This document shows, one piece after another, positions 1 to 6,403 of a DNA stretch of 11,769 nt. The notes beneath the pieces were generated by a model. That model made no database searches. It was given only the letters and a program-made list of their open reading frames with translations, and was not told the DNA's origin. Both the position numbers and the translations under genes were made by a program. The stretch comes from Opitutaceae bacterium (GTDB lineage: Bacteria > Verrucomicrobiota > Verrucomicrobiia > Opitutales > Opitutaceae). The stretch is from positions 1 to 11,769 of the forward strand of contig PMSP01000022.1 of NCBI GenBank assembly GCA_003168315.1, in the 5' to 3' direction. Position 1 is the stretch's first letter. Every line of letters begins with the position of its first letter.

Positions 1-1166
1 GAATACACGCGCTCGATCAGGGCGTGCGTGTGGAGCACGTCGCCGTATTGATCCAAATCCGGCGTCGTCACAGCGGTCCAGCCCGGCGGCGTCTCGGGGA
101 GGAGCGCCGCCAAGTCCGGAACCCTGCCGGCGGACGCCCCGGGCGGCCGGTTGGCCGCCGCGAGGCTGGCCGCCGCCCCGGCGGCCAAGACGAGGGCGGC
201 CGCGACCATTCCTAGGACGGGCGATCGGCCCGCGGGCGCAGACGTTGTCCCGGCGGGCGCCCCCGCACTTGCGGGCTCGCGGCGATGCAGCCAGAACGCA
301 AAGGCCGCCACGAGAATCGTGGTGACCAGGAGGATGGAGGCTCCCGTGAGATCGTGCCAGCGGCCCTCAATGTCGACGCCTGCGTTGGCAAGCAGCGTGA
401 GGAGGAGTGACCGAAAAAGGTTCATCGCTAGCGCGACCGCCGGCGAGAACGCGATGACAAGCGCCCGGTTTCCGGGGCGTCGCACGAGGAGGGCCGACAG
501 GAACAGCCCGGAGACCGTGCAGGAGATAAGGCTTCTGACGCCGCTGCAGGCCTCGGTGACCCCGACGCTCGTCCGCGCGAGCTCGATCACGTTGCCGTCG
601 CGGTAGGCGGCGATCCCAAGCGCGTTCAGTATCCGCACGACCGCATCGGTGACACCGGCCTGCAGGAAAAATGCGAGCCTGGCGTAGGTCCCCGGCGGCG
701 GCGGCCCCGCGAAGAGCCAGAGGAGGACCGCGACGGCCGCAGCCCAGTTGAGGGGAATGAAGCGCACGCGCTGGTCGGCATAGCCGAGCCACGCGGCGCC
801 GAGGGTGAAGACGAGCCCCGCGGAGAGCATGAATTCCGCCATCGCATGGGTCCATCCGAGCGCCGCGGCATACACGACGGCGACGGCGACGCTCGCGAGG
901 CCGGCAAGGATCAGGAACGCGCACGCTATGAGCGGACCGGCTCCGGGCCGCAGGAAACGGGGGCCCGGGTCCCGCCGGCTCTCCACGACCAGGATGGCCG
1001 CGAGGAACGGCAGGAATATCCCGTGGGTCAAATTGTCGTCATGGCGCCACAGGGGCCAGACAAGCGCAGCGAAGGCGACAATGGCCGCGCAGAGGCCGAA
1101 GGCATCGAGTTTCGCGAGCCAGGGCAGCGAGCGAAAGGCGGTGCACCGCGATGCTGTCGGCTTCAT
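1..1166 (-). CDS. Exosortase with fused EpsI-like C-terminal domain (partial, runs off left edge)
   Basis: Exosortases are inner-membrane cysteine transpeptidase-like enzymes that cut and process exported proteins carrying PEP-CTERM-type tails. The reading frame is open from the ATG at 1166 to the window edge, giving 388 residues without a stop. It is a multi-helix membrane protein. The family triad is visible: Cys207 in EACSGVRS, Arg252 in MNLFRS and His271 in GRWHDLTG. After the exosortase core comes an Ala/Gly/Pro-rich linker, another hydrophobic stretch (about residues 318-337), and then from about residue 350 a segment with PPGW and ERVY that resembles the start of an EpsI domain. That domain is truncated here, so the fusion is likely but incompletely seen. 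The start is supported by an AGGAGG eight bases upstream. The gene lies 65 bases downstream of a gene for a sorting-signal protein on the same strand, so the two are probably co-transcribed. The exosortase call is firm; the subtype is not assigned. Confidence 0.9.
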   Translation of the reverse strand, partial: MKPTASRCTAFRSLPWLAKLDAFGLCAAIVAFAALVWPLWRHDDNLTHGIFLPFLAAILVVESRRDPGPRFLRPGAGPLIACAFLILAGLASVAVAVVYAAALGWTHAMAEFMLSAGLVFTLGAAWLGYADQRVRFIPLNWAAAVAVLLWLFAGPPPPGTYARLAFFLQAGVTDAVVRILNALGIAAYRDGNVIELARTSVGVTEACSGVRSLISCTVSGLFLSALLVRRPGNRALVIAFSPAVALAMNLFRSLLLTLLANAGVDIEGRWHDLTGASILLVTTILVAAFAFWLHRREPASAGAPAGTTSAPAGRSPVLGMVAAALVLAAGAAASLAAANRPPGASAGRVPDLAALLPETPPGWTAVTTPDLDQYGDVLHTHALIERVY

Positions 1167-1174
1167 GCGTCGCC

Positions 1175-1180
1175 CCTCCT
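1175..1180 (-). promoter_or_regulatory. Ribosome binding site of the exosortase gene
   Basis: AGGAGG on the minus strand lies eight bases before the ATG at 1166. It is one of the few strong Shine-Dalgarno sequences in the window and fixes the exosortase start. Confidence 0.75.
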
Positions 1181-1224
1181 CTCAGGGCGCGGGGTCGGAG
1201 GCAAGACGGCTCTGGTGGCGAACG

Positions 1225-1243
1225 GCCGCCTTCAAGCGGCGGC
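1225..1243 (-). other. Stem-loop spanning the stop codon of the sorting-signal gene
   Basis: On the minus strand GCCGCC and GGCGGC form a 6-bp G+C stem (1238-1243 with 1225-1230) around a 7-base loop that contains the TGA stop. No T-run follows, so it is not a classic intrinsic terminator. It lies between the substrate and exosortase genes and could protect the upstream transcript or lower read-through into the enzyme gene. That role is inference; a 6-bp stem can arise by chance in G+C-rich DNA. Confidence 0.3.
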
Positions 1244-2137
1244 GGGCTGAAGCCGGGTCTGGCGCCGTCGTATGAGAATCAGCCCGTAACAGCTCATCAC
1301 CCCGACCAAGGGGAGCCATGTGGCCACTTCGGGAACCGGATGTCCGTTGATGGTCGCCTCCGAGGTTTGGTAGACGAGGAGTCCGGTCGCATTAGCGGCG
1401 TTGGAGCCGCTTGAGCCTGTGGCGCTATTCGTGTTGTCAACGACGACTACGATATAATTCGTGCCAATTTTGAAGGTCGAGTTATTCGTACCTCCCGAGC
1501 CGTTGAAGTTCTGGAGGTCGATCGCTGTGGTGTTGCTCCAAGCGCTTGTTGCGGAGGCTGCGGCTGGGCCGGCTGGTGCAGATGTACCATTGCCGGCTGG
1601 GTTCACGTAAACGGAATACTGGTCGTCGGCGGCCAAAGTCATCGTGATCTGGATCTGGCTCAAGGCGCCGTTGACGGTTGTGCCGGCCGCGCCAGTCCCC
1701 GTGATAGTGAAGGCGAGCGTGTAGATGTAGATACCTTCGTTTGGAGTTGTCGTCCCGTTGCCGGGAGCGAAGTCGCCGCCTGTGTTAGGGGCTGTGCCGT
1801 TTGATTGGGTCGCCCCAGGTGGGGTGATCCATTGGGCGGTGGAGGTATTCTGGGTATAGCCCGAGCTGGCGATTTGGGCTCCGCTGATGATGTAGGCGGC
1901 ACCCTCGTACGTTGTGTTAGCCGATGTGCCGCCGTTAGTGGAGGCGTAGGTGACATTCCAGTTGGCGTCCTGGCTGCCGGCTGCCTGGAGGTTTCCGTTC
2001 GACTGAAGGCCGGTGTAATAGAGGCCCGTGATGTTGGTGGCCGTCTGCGCCGACGCGTGCGATCCGCCAATGACCATCGCCAGCGCGGCAAGGAGCGGGG
2101 CGAGGAAACGGGAAGCGTTTGCGATCGTGCGGGTCAC
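1232..2137 (-). CDS. Secreted PEP-CTERM-type protein, probable exosortase substrate
   Basis: This 301-residue exported protein has both ends of an exosortase substrate. A Sec signal peptide covers residues 1-30, with a probable cut at ASA|Q. The C-terminus has the short motif VPEVATW (268-274), a hydrophobic helix (about 275-289) and an RRR-containing tail. The middle is rich in Asn, Thr, Ser, Gly and Ala, has no Cys, and looks like a beta-sandwich domain: the pattern DANW (about residue 58), QWI and DFAPGN resembles an ectodomain type common in PEP-CTERM proteins. After export it would be held in the inner membrane, then cut and delivered to the cell surface or matrix by the neighbouring exosortase. 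The GTG at 2137 is the first usable in-frame start after an upstream TAA; the next in-frame ATG (residue 21) would destroy the signal peptide. Base composition looks less G+C-rich than in neighbouring genes. The ligand and function are unknown. Confidence 0.88.
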   Translation of the reverse strand: MTRTIANASRFLAPLLAALAMVIGGSHASAQTATNITGLYYTGLQSNGNLQAAGSQDANWNVTYASTNGGTSANTTYEGAAYIISGAQIASSGYTQNTSTAQWITPPGATQSNGTAPNTGGDFAPGNGTTTPNEGIYIYTLAFTITGTGAAGTTVNGALSQIQITMTLAADDQYSVYVNPAGNGTSAPAGPAAASATSAWSNTTAIDLQNFNGSGGTNNSTFKIGTNYIVVVVDNTNSATGSSGSNAANATGLLVYQTSEATINGHPVPEVATWLPLVGVMSCYGLILIRRRQTRLQPAAA

Positions 2138-2169
2138 AAGGTTGATGGGTTCAAGCGTAGCCGCTCGGG

Positions 2170-2174
2170 CCTCC
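2170..2174 (-). promoter_or_regulatory. GGAGG far upstream of the sorting-signal gene
   Basis: A strong Shine-Dalgarno-like GGAGG on the minus strand lies 32 bases before the GTG at 2137, too far for direct use. A seven-codon frame (TTG at 2154, TGA overlapping the GTG) starts 15 bases after it, so a leader peptide with coupled translation is conceivable but weakly supported. Confidence 0.25.
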
Positions 2175-2202
2175 TTCTCAACCGAGACAACTACGTAGTC
2201 AT

Positions 2203-2231
2203 CTTATGCCAACTTAGCTATTGATAATCAA
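2203..2231 (-). promoter_or_regulatory. Candidate sigma-70-type promoter of the sorting-signal/exosortase genes
   Basis: On the minus strand TTGATT (2231-2226) is separated by 17 bases from CATAAG (2208-2203). This fits a -35/-10 pair with a start of transcription near 2196 and a leader of about 60 bases. The surrounding stretch is clearly richer in A+T than the rest of the window. Prediction from pattern only. Confidence 0.35.
2221..2231. promoter_or_regulatory. Perfect 11-base palindrome in the divergent promoter region
   Basis: TTGAT-A-ATCAA is a perfect inverted repeat with one central base. It lies between the divergent sorting-signal and alpha-galactosidase genes and overlaps the predicted -35 box of the former. 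It could be an operator half-site pair, but no second copy was noticed and the symmetry does not extend further. Confidence 0.3.
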
Positions 2232-2310
2232 GAGAATCCACCCAATTGCTGGCGGTGGGACAAGTGTCCAGGCGCCCGTATTTCCGCCCCCGTTAACCCC
2301 CCCGCGAACC

Positions 2311-3807
2311 ATGAGATTTCCAACCCACCTGCGCCGCATCGCTCTCCTGCTTTTCATTTCCGTCGCGGGCGTGGCCCGCGGCGGCGGACTCGACGGGGTC
2401 TGGAGGATCGAGATGCGCAAGCCGTTCGGCGTCACGCTTAGGACCTACCTCATATTTCACGAGGATGCGGGACAGGTCAGGGGAATGGTCTTTGCCAACA
2501 GCTCCTCGAAGGTCGCGATCGCGGACGTGCGAACCGACGGACCGGACACCCTGTTCCAAATTCCCTGGGGCTGGAATTTCCGGGTGCGGCCGGACGGGGG
2601 CAACCTCCATGTCGTCATCACCTACGACGGCGGCGGCAGGGACGAGGAGACGGCTGTCCCCGCCTCGGAGTCCGAGATGCAGCCGCCGCCACGGATCGCG
2701 CCGCCGGCGGTGGTTGACGTCCCCGACAACGGACTCGCGAGGACCCCGCCGATGGGATGGAACAGCTGGAACCACTTCGCGGAGCGGGTCGACGACCGGG
2801 TCGTGCGCGAGGCCGCCGATGCGATGGTGAGCTCGGGCATGGCCGCCGCCGGGTACGTGTACATCAATATCGACGACACCTGGGAGGCCGGCCGCGACGC
2901 GCAGGGCAACATCGTCGCCAACCAGAAGTTTCCCGACATGAGGGCGCTTGCCGACTACGTCCACTCCACGGGCCTGAAGCTCGGTATATACTCCTCGCCC
3001 GGCCCGCTGACCTGCGGCGGGTACGAGGGGAGCTACGGACACGAGGAGCAGGACGCCCGCACCTATGCGGGATGGGGAATCGACTACCTCAAGTATGACT
3101 GGTGCAGCGCGGGGCGGATCTACGGCAACGCAGACCTCCGGGCGGTGTACCAGAAGATGGGCGTGGCCCTCCAGGGCTCGGGACACGCCATCGTTTTCAG
3201 CCTCTGCCAATACGGAATGAACGACGTCTGGACGTGGGGCCCGAAGGTCGGCGGAAACCTTTGGCGGACAACGGGCGACATCTCGGACAACTGGAAATCG
3301 ATGTCGAACATCGGGTTCAACCAGGGCCACCTGGCCCCGTATGCCGGGCCCGGGCACTGGAACGATCCCGACATGCTCGAGGTGGGCAACGGTGGAATGA
3401 CACCGGACGAATACAGGACTCACTTCAGCCTGTGGAGCATGCTGGCCGCGCCCCTGATGGCGGGCAATGACCTGCACGGCATGTCGGCGGGGACGCGCGA
3501 TATCCTCACCAACCGGGAGGTCATCGCCGTCGACCAGGACGCCCTCGGACGGGAGGCGGTGCGGATCGCGGACAACGGCGGCGTGGAGATATGGACGAGG
3601 CCCCTGGCGGACGGCGGCCTCGCGGTGGCGTTCTTCAACCGGAACGCCGAGGAGATGCCGTCGGGAGTCTCATGGTCCGCCCTCGGCTTGGGCGCTCCCC
3701 CGGCGGCCATCCGGGACCTCTGGGGGCACGCGGGCGTCGCTCCCGACGCGGCGGGCTACTCGGGCACCGTGCCGGGACACGGCGTCGTCATGCTGCGGGT
3801 AAGATAA
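2311..3807 (+). CDS. Secreted GH27 alpha-galactosidase-type glycoside hydrolase
   Basis: This 498-residue protein would hydrolyse terminal alpha-linked galactose (or a related residue such as alpha-N-acetylgalactosamine or beta-arabinopyranose) from plant oligo- or polysaccharides by the retaining mechanism of family GH27. An N-terminal signal peptide (about residues 1-22) predicts export. Residues 27-140 form an extra beta-rich domain I cannot name. The (beta/alpha)8 domain starts at PPMGWNSWN (146-154), with substrate-binding Asp188-Asp189 in NIDDTW, the nucleophile Asp263 in LKYDWC and the acid/base Asp323 in RTTGDISDNW. A C-terminal beta-sandwich follows from about residue 400. The ATG at 2311 is chosen because it begins directly with the signal peptide; an upstream TTG at 2221 would add an unlikely hydrophilic leader. 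No Shine-Dalgarno sequence precedes it. It is a lone gene, divergent from the sorting-signal protein and convergent with the next gene. Family and catalytic residues are firm; exact substrate is open. Confidence 0.93.
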   Translation: MRFPTHLRRIALLLFISVAGVARGGGLDGVWRIEMRKPFGVTLRTYLIFHEDAGQVRGMVFANSSSKVAIADVRTDGPDTLFQIPWGWNFRVRPDGGNLHVVITYDGGGRDEETAVPASESEMQPPPRIAPPAVVDVPDNGLARTPPMGWNSWNHFAERVDDRVVREAADAMVSSGMAAAGYVYINIDDTWEAGRDAQGNIVANQKFPDMRALADYVHSTGLKLGIYSSPGPLTCGGYEGSYGHEEQDARTYAGWGIDYLKYDWCSAGRIYGNADLRAVYQKMGVALQGSGHAIVFSLCQYGMNDVWTWGPKVGGNLWRTTGDISDNWKSMSNIGFNQGHLAPYAGPGHWNDPDMLEVGNGGMTPDEYRTHFSLWSMLAAPLMAGNDLHGMSAGTRDILTNREVIAVDQDALGREAVRIADNGGVEIWTRPLADGGLAVAFFNRNAEEMPSGVSWSALGLGAPPAAIRDLWGHAGVAPDAAGYSGTVPGHGVVMLRVR

Positions 3808-3851
3808 CCGGGACTGTCAGGCATGCCCGCCCGTCCACGCCCGCCCCGGCC

Positions 3852-4421
3852 TTAGAGGGTGTCGTTCGTGTTCTCCACCCGTATCTGCCCCAGGAGCCTC
3901 ATGAGCGTCGCCCGGCACTGGCGGGGTGACTTGCCCTCGGTGAGCGAGGAGATGTGCATGTCGATCCACGTGCTTTCCTGGATCCAGTGCGCGCGGATGT
4001 TCGAGTGCGTGCCCCCGGGTATGTCCATGTTATAGAGGATCGCGTCCCAGCCCCCGATTTTCTTGAACTCAACCTCAGTCGGGTTGGGCAGCCCGTTGAT
4101 CGACCACTGGATCTTGTCCCCCTCCCAGATCTTCTTCGCCGTTGTGAATTTCTTGGCCGGCTCGATCCACCCGCTGACGGAGATGTCAGGCCGCCTTTCG
4201 TTCTGGAACAGGAAATAGCGCGGGTTGAGCTTTGAGCCCGTCCCGGGATTGTTCTTCAGGTCCTTGTTGGGGATGGTCATCGCCAGCGTGCTGATGGGAA
4301 CGTTCAGCACGTATCCGTGGGGAAGCTCGAACACCTGCAGCGTCTCGCCTTCCGGGACCCCGGAGAGCGCGTGGGAATATGCGAAGAATGTGAACGTGGT
4401 TCCGAAGCTGGCTGATTGCAT
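3852..4421 (-). CDS. Conserved-looking hypothetical protein, 189 residues
   Basis: I do not recognise this protein. It reads as a mixed alpha/beta globular protein of normal composition, with many aromatic residues (repeated Trp in GWIEPA, KIQWS, GGWDA and RAHWIQ) and a single Cys near the C-terminus. The first 20 residues are hydrophobic and aromatic but lack the positive charges of a typical signal peptide, so location is uncertain. The start is well defined: an in-frame TAG lies 15 bases upstream of the ATG, and AGGAAA precedes the ATG at an 8-base spacing. It ends 44 bases from the end of the convergent GH27 gene and is divergent from the metal-efflux cluster, sharing a 155-base upstream region with it. 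Nothing in the sequence links it functionally to either side. Coding status is supported by the RBS and by sensible amino-acid composition compared with the other frames. Confidence 0.8.
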   Translation of the reverse strand: MQSASFGTTFTFFAYSHALSGVPEGETLQVFELPHGYVLNVPISTLAMTIPNKDLKNNPGTGSKLNPRYFLFQNERRPDISVSGWIEPAKKFTTAKKIWEGDKIQWSINGLPNPTEVEFKKIGGWDAILYNMDIPGGTHSNIRAHWIQESTWIDMHISSLTEGKSPRQCRATLMRLLGQIRVENTNDTL

Positions 4422-4576
4422 GCTGTATGTTTCCTATGGTCGATTTCACGAAGCCCGCAAGGGGTTTCGACAAATGCGGCGCCGGAAGTATCCCTTGTGG
4501 GAATGCGGCCAGACCCGGGCCTTGGGGGAATAACGGTTGCGCTCCGATCTCCAACGACTATCAGTCACTTCACCGC
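4422..4576. promoter_or_regulatory. Divergent intergenic region controlling the metal-efflux cluster
   Basis: These 155 bases separate the 189-residue protein gene from the Cys-rich protein gene and must hold the promoters of both. AGGAAA at 4430-4435 is the RBS of the minus-strand gene. A short inverted repeat TCCC-TTGT-GGGA lies at 4491-4502. No convincing sigma-70 pair and no recognisable CueR, CopY or CsoR box was seen, and the plus-strand gene at 4577 has no Shine-Dalgarno sequence. Confidence 0.4.
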
Positions 4577-4939
4577 ATGAAACGCCTGGGATGGCTTCTC
4601 GTCGCCCTCTACTGCACGGCATTCGTGCGGGTGCAGCCGGTTGAGCTCGTCCCGTGCTGCCATTGCGCGTGCTGCCACTGCAAGGTTCCCGGCACCTGCG
4701 GTATGCCCTGTGGCCGGTCGCAGGCGCCCGCCCCCCTCATGTTCGCCGCAGGGCAGGCCGCCCGACTCTCCCAGCCGGCCCTGCGCCGGCACGAAATTCC
4801 CGCCCGCGTTTCCGAGAAGCGGTTCTATGCGTCCTTTGTCGAGCCAGCGGCCGCCTCGGTCGCGCTCGGCGCAGCGGCCGCCATGGCGCCTTCCGCCGGT
4901 GTGCCTTTGTTCAAGGCGCACTGCAGCTTCCTGATCTAG
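4577..4939 (+). CDS. Small secreted Cys/His-cluster protein of the metal-efflux cluster
   Basis: This 120-residue protein begins with MKRLGWLLVALYC, a signal-peptide-like or anchor helix. Just after it comes a dense cluster: eight Cys (27, 28, 30, 32, 33, 35, 41, 45), two His (29, 34) and a GMPCG turn. The rest is low-complexity Ala/Pro/Arg-rich sequence ending in FKAHCSFLI, with one more Cys at 116. The Cys/His spacing suggests a soft-metal ligand site for Cu(I), Ag(I), Zn or Cd in the periplasm or on the membrane surface. The gene is the first of four co-directional genes leading into a CusCBA-like system, 114 bases before the channel gene, which supports a role as a metal-binding or sensing accessory. 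I do not recognise a named family. The ATG at 4577 is chosen because the signal-like helix starts there; the frame upstream of it lacks coding character. Existence is likely, function inferred. Confidence 0.78.
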   Translation: MKRLGWLLVALYCTAFVRVQPVELVPCCHCACCHCKVPGTCGMPCGRSQAPAPLMFAAGQAARLSQPALRRHEIPARVSEKRFYASFVEPAAASVALGAAAAMAPSAGVPLFKAHCSFLI

Positions 4940-4955
4940 GGACTGGACCGCAGTG

Positions 4956-4976
4956 TGCCCGCGCGTGCCGCGGGCA
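4956..4976 (+). other. Strong G+C stem-loop between the Cys-rich gene and the channel gene
   Basis: TGCCCGCG and CGCGGGCA form a perfect 8-bp stem around the 5-base loop CGTGC, starting 17 bases after the Cys-rich protein's stop. A C-rich stretch, not a T-run, follows, so an intrinsic terminator is unlikely. It could partly attenuate transcription or stabilise the 3' end of the short upstream message, letting the small protein be made in excess over the pump. Confidence 0.4.
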
Positions 4977-5053
4977 GTGCCCTCCCCCCGTGGCGTAGCC
5001 GCGCTGCCGCGCGTCCGCGCGCGATTCCCATCCCTCATCACCCTAGGACAGCC

Positions 5054-6403
5054 ATGAAGCCATTTCCCATCAGGATCACGTTCATTCTTCTTCTCCCGAT
5101 CTTCCCCCTCGGCCTGCCCGCGGCTGAAACGAAAGCGCCGGACCGGGGCGAGATCACTCCCGCATTCATAGACCGGCTCGTGGCCGAGGCCCAGGGGCAA
5201 AACCCGGGCCTCCAGGCCGCGGGCGCGCGCGCCAGGGCCGCGGTAAACGGGGTCGCCGCCGTCAGGACGTGGGAGGACCCGACCGCGTCCTTCGGCCTCT
5301 GGGGCTCGAGCTCCCGCGGCTTCGAATCGTCCCAGGAGGGCAATCTCGTCTATGGGCTGGAGCAGAAGCTTCCCCTATACGGGCGCCCCGACCTCATGCG
5401 CAGGGTGGCCTCCGCCGACGCGTCGCGCGAGCAGCTGTCCGCCGAGTACGAGACGCAGAGGCTGCGCCTCGAGCTTCAGGTCGCCTTGAACGGCCTGGCC
5501 ATCTCCGGCCGAGAGGCGGATATCGCCGAGGAGGACCTGGCGTGGCTTGACGCCACGCTGGCGGCGGTCGACCACCGCTACCGCGTGGGCCAGGCGAGCC
5601 AGGTGGACTGGCTGAAGATACAGACCGCCCGCGTCATAGCCGGCAACGACCTGACGACCAAGCAGCAGGAGCGCGACCACAGCGCCTTCGCGCTGAACCG
5701 CCTCCTGAACCGCGACCTCCATGCCCCCTGGCCCCGGGTTCAGGTGCCCTCTCTTGCGCCGCCGATCTACTACACGCCCAAACTCGTCGACTCCGCCCTC
5801 GCAGCGGAGCCCAGCCTCAAGGTCATGCGCCAGGAGAGCGCCTCCGCCCAGGCCGCAGCAGACCTGACCCGCAAGCAGCGCCTTCCCGACGTGAGCGTCG
5901 GGCTTGAGGCGCGCCAGTACAGCGGCGACGGCGGCTTCCGGGAGGGAACCGCCACGGTCAGCTTCAGCCTCCCGTGGCTGAACAGGGGCAGGTACGACAG
6001 CGATTGGCGCAGGGACCAGGAGCGCAAGAGGGCGAGTGACCTCGCGGCCGAGGACCAGTCCCTGTCGATCCGCGAGGACCTGCACCACCACATCGTCGAC
6101 CTGGGCGCCGCCCTGCGCCAGGCGGTGCTCCTGCGGGACCAGCTGATCCCGCTCGCGCGCCAGACCCTCACGAGCGCCCAGTCCGCGTGGGAGCACAACC
6201 TCGGGCCCTTCCAGGACATCCTCGACGCGCACCGCATGCTCCTGGCGGACGATCTCGCCATGGACCATGCCCTCATCGACCAGAACACGATGCTCGCCCA
6301 GATCTCCTATCTTACCGGCATCCGCGACGTGGAAACGCTGGTCTCCCTCGCGGGCGAACCGCCTCCCGGCCACGACGGCCAAAATCCCGACCCCTCAAAA
6401 TGA
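5054..6403 (+). CDS. cusC: CusC-like TolC-family outer-membrane efflux channel
   Basis: This 449-residue protein is the outer-membrane duct of a tripartite heavy-metal exporter and would form a trimer spanning the outer membrane and periplasm. A signal peptide (about residues 1-24, PAA|E) is visible. There is no lipobox Cys, so unlike E. coli CusC it is probably not lipidated. Two OEP repeats follow, with long amphipathic helices and the usual LPLYGRPDLM-type turn (about 109-118) and LPWLNRGRYDSD (about 308-319), typical where helices lead into beta strands. The ATG at 5054 starts the signal peptide and is preceded by AGGA. Its TGA overlaps the ATG of the adaptor gene (ATGA at 6400-6403), which implies translational coupling. 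Assignment to the metal-efflux branch rests on the neighbours, since TolC-family sequences do not show substrate by eye. Confidence 0.92.
   Translation: MKPFPIRITFILLLPIFPLGLPAAETKAPDRGEITPAFIDRLVAEAQGQNPGLQAAGARARAAVNGVAAVRTWEDPTASFGLWGSSSRGFESSQEGNLVYGLEQKLPLYGRPDLMRRVASADASREQLSAEYETQRLRLELQVALNGLAISGREADIAEEDLAWLDATLAAVDHRYRVGQASQVDWLKIQTARVIAGNDLTTKQQERDHSAFALNRLLNRDLHAPWPRVQVPSLAPPIYYTPKLVDSALAAEPSLKVMRQESASAQAAADLTRKQRLPDVSVGLEARQYSGDGGFREGTATVSFSLPWLNRGRYDSDWRRDQERKRASDLAAEDQSLSIREDLHHHIVDLGAALRQAVLLRDQLIPLARQTLTSAQSAWEHNLGPFQDILDAHRMLLADDLAMDHALIDQNTMLAQISYLTGIRDVETLVSLAGEPPPGHDGQNPDPSK

Noticed and set aside
367..1275. Several overlapping frames on both strands in the exosortase region
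   Set aside because: They lie in other frames or antisense to the exosortase, whose triad and membrane pattern are decisive.
2293..3477. Minus-strand open frame of 394 codons opposite the GH27 gene
   Set aside because: It lies fully antisense to a frame with intact catalytic motifs, and its composition (Val/Arg/His-rich, no fold pattern) fits a shadow.
3808..3851. Terminator hairpin between the convergent GH27 and 189-residue genes
   Set aside because: Only 5-base CCGGG/CCCGG arms about 30 bases apart are present, with no T-run; not supportable.
4491..4502. TCCC-TTGT-GGGA inverted repeat as an operator for a copper regulator
   Set aside because: Four-base arms are common by chance and the sequence does not match CueR, CopY or CsoR boxes, so it is only mentioned within the intergenic region.
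5375..6382. Minus-strand open frame of 335 codons opposite the channel gene
   Set aside because: Shadow of the TolC-family gene; no signal, motif or RBS supports it.
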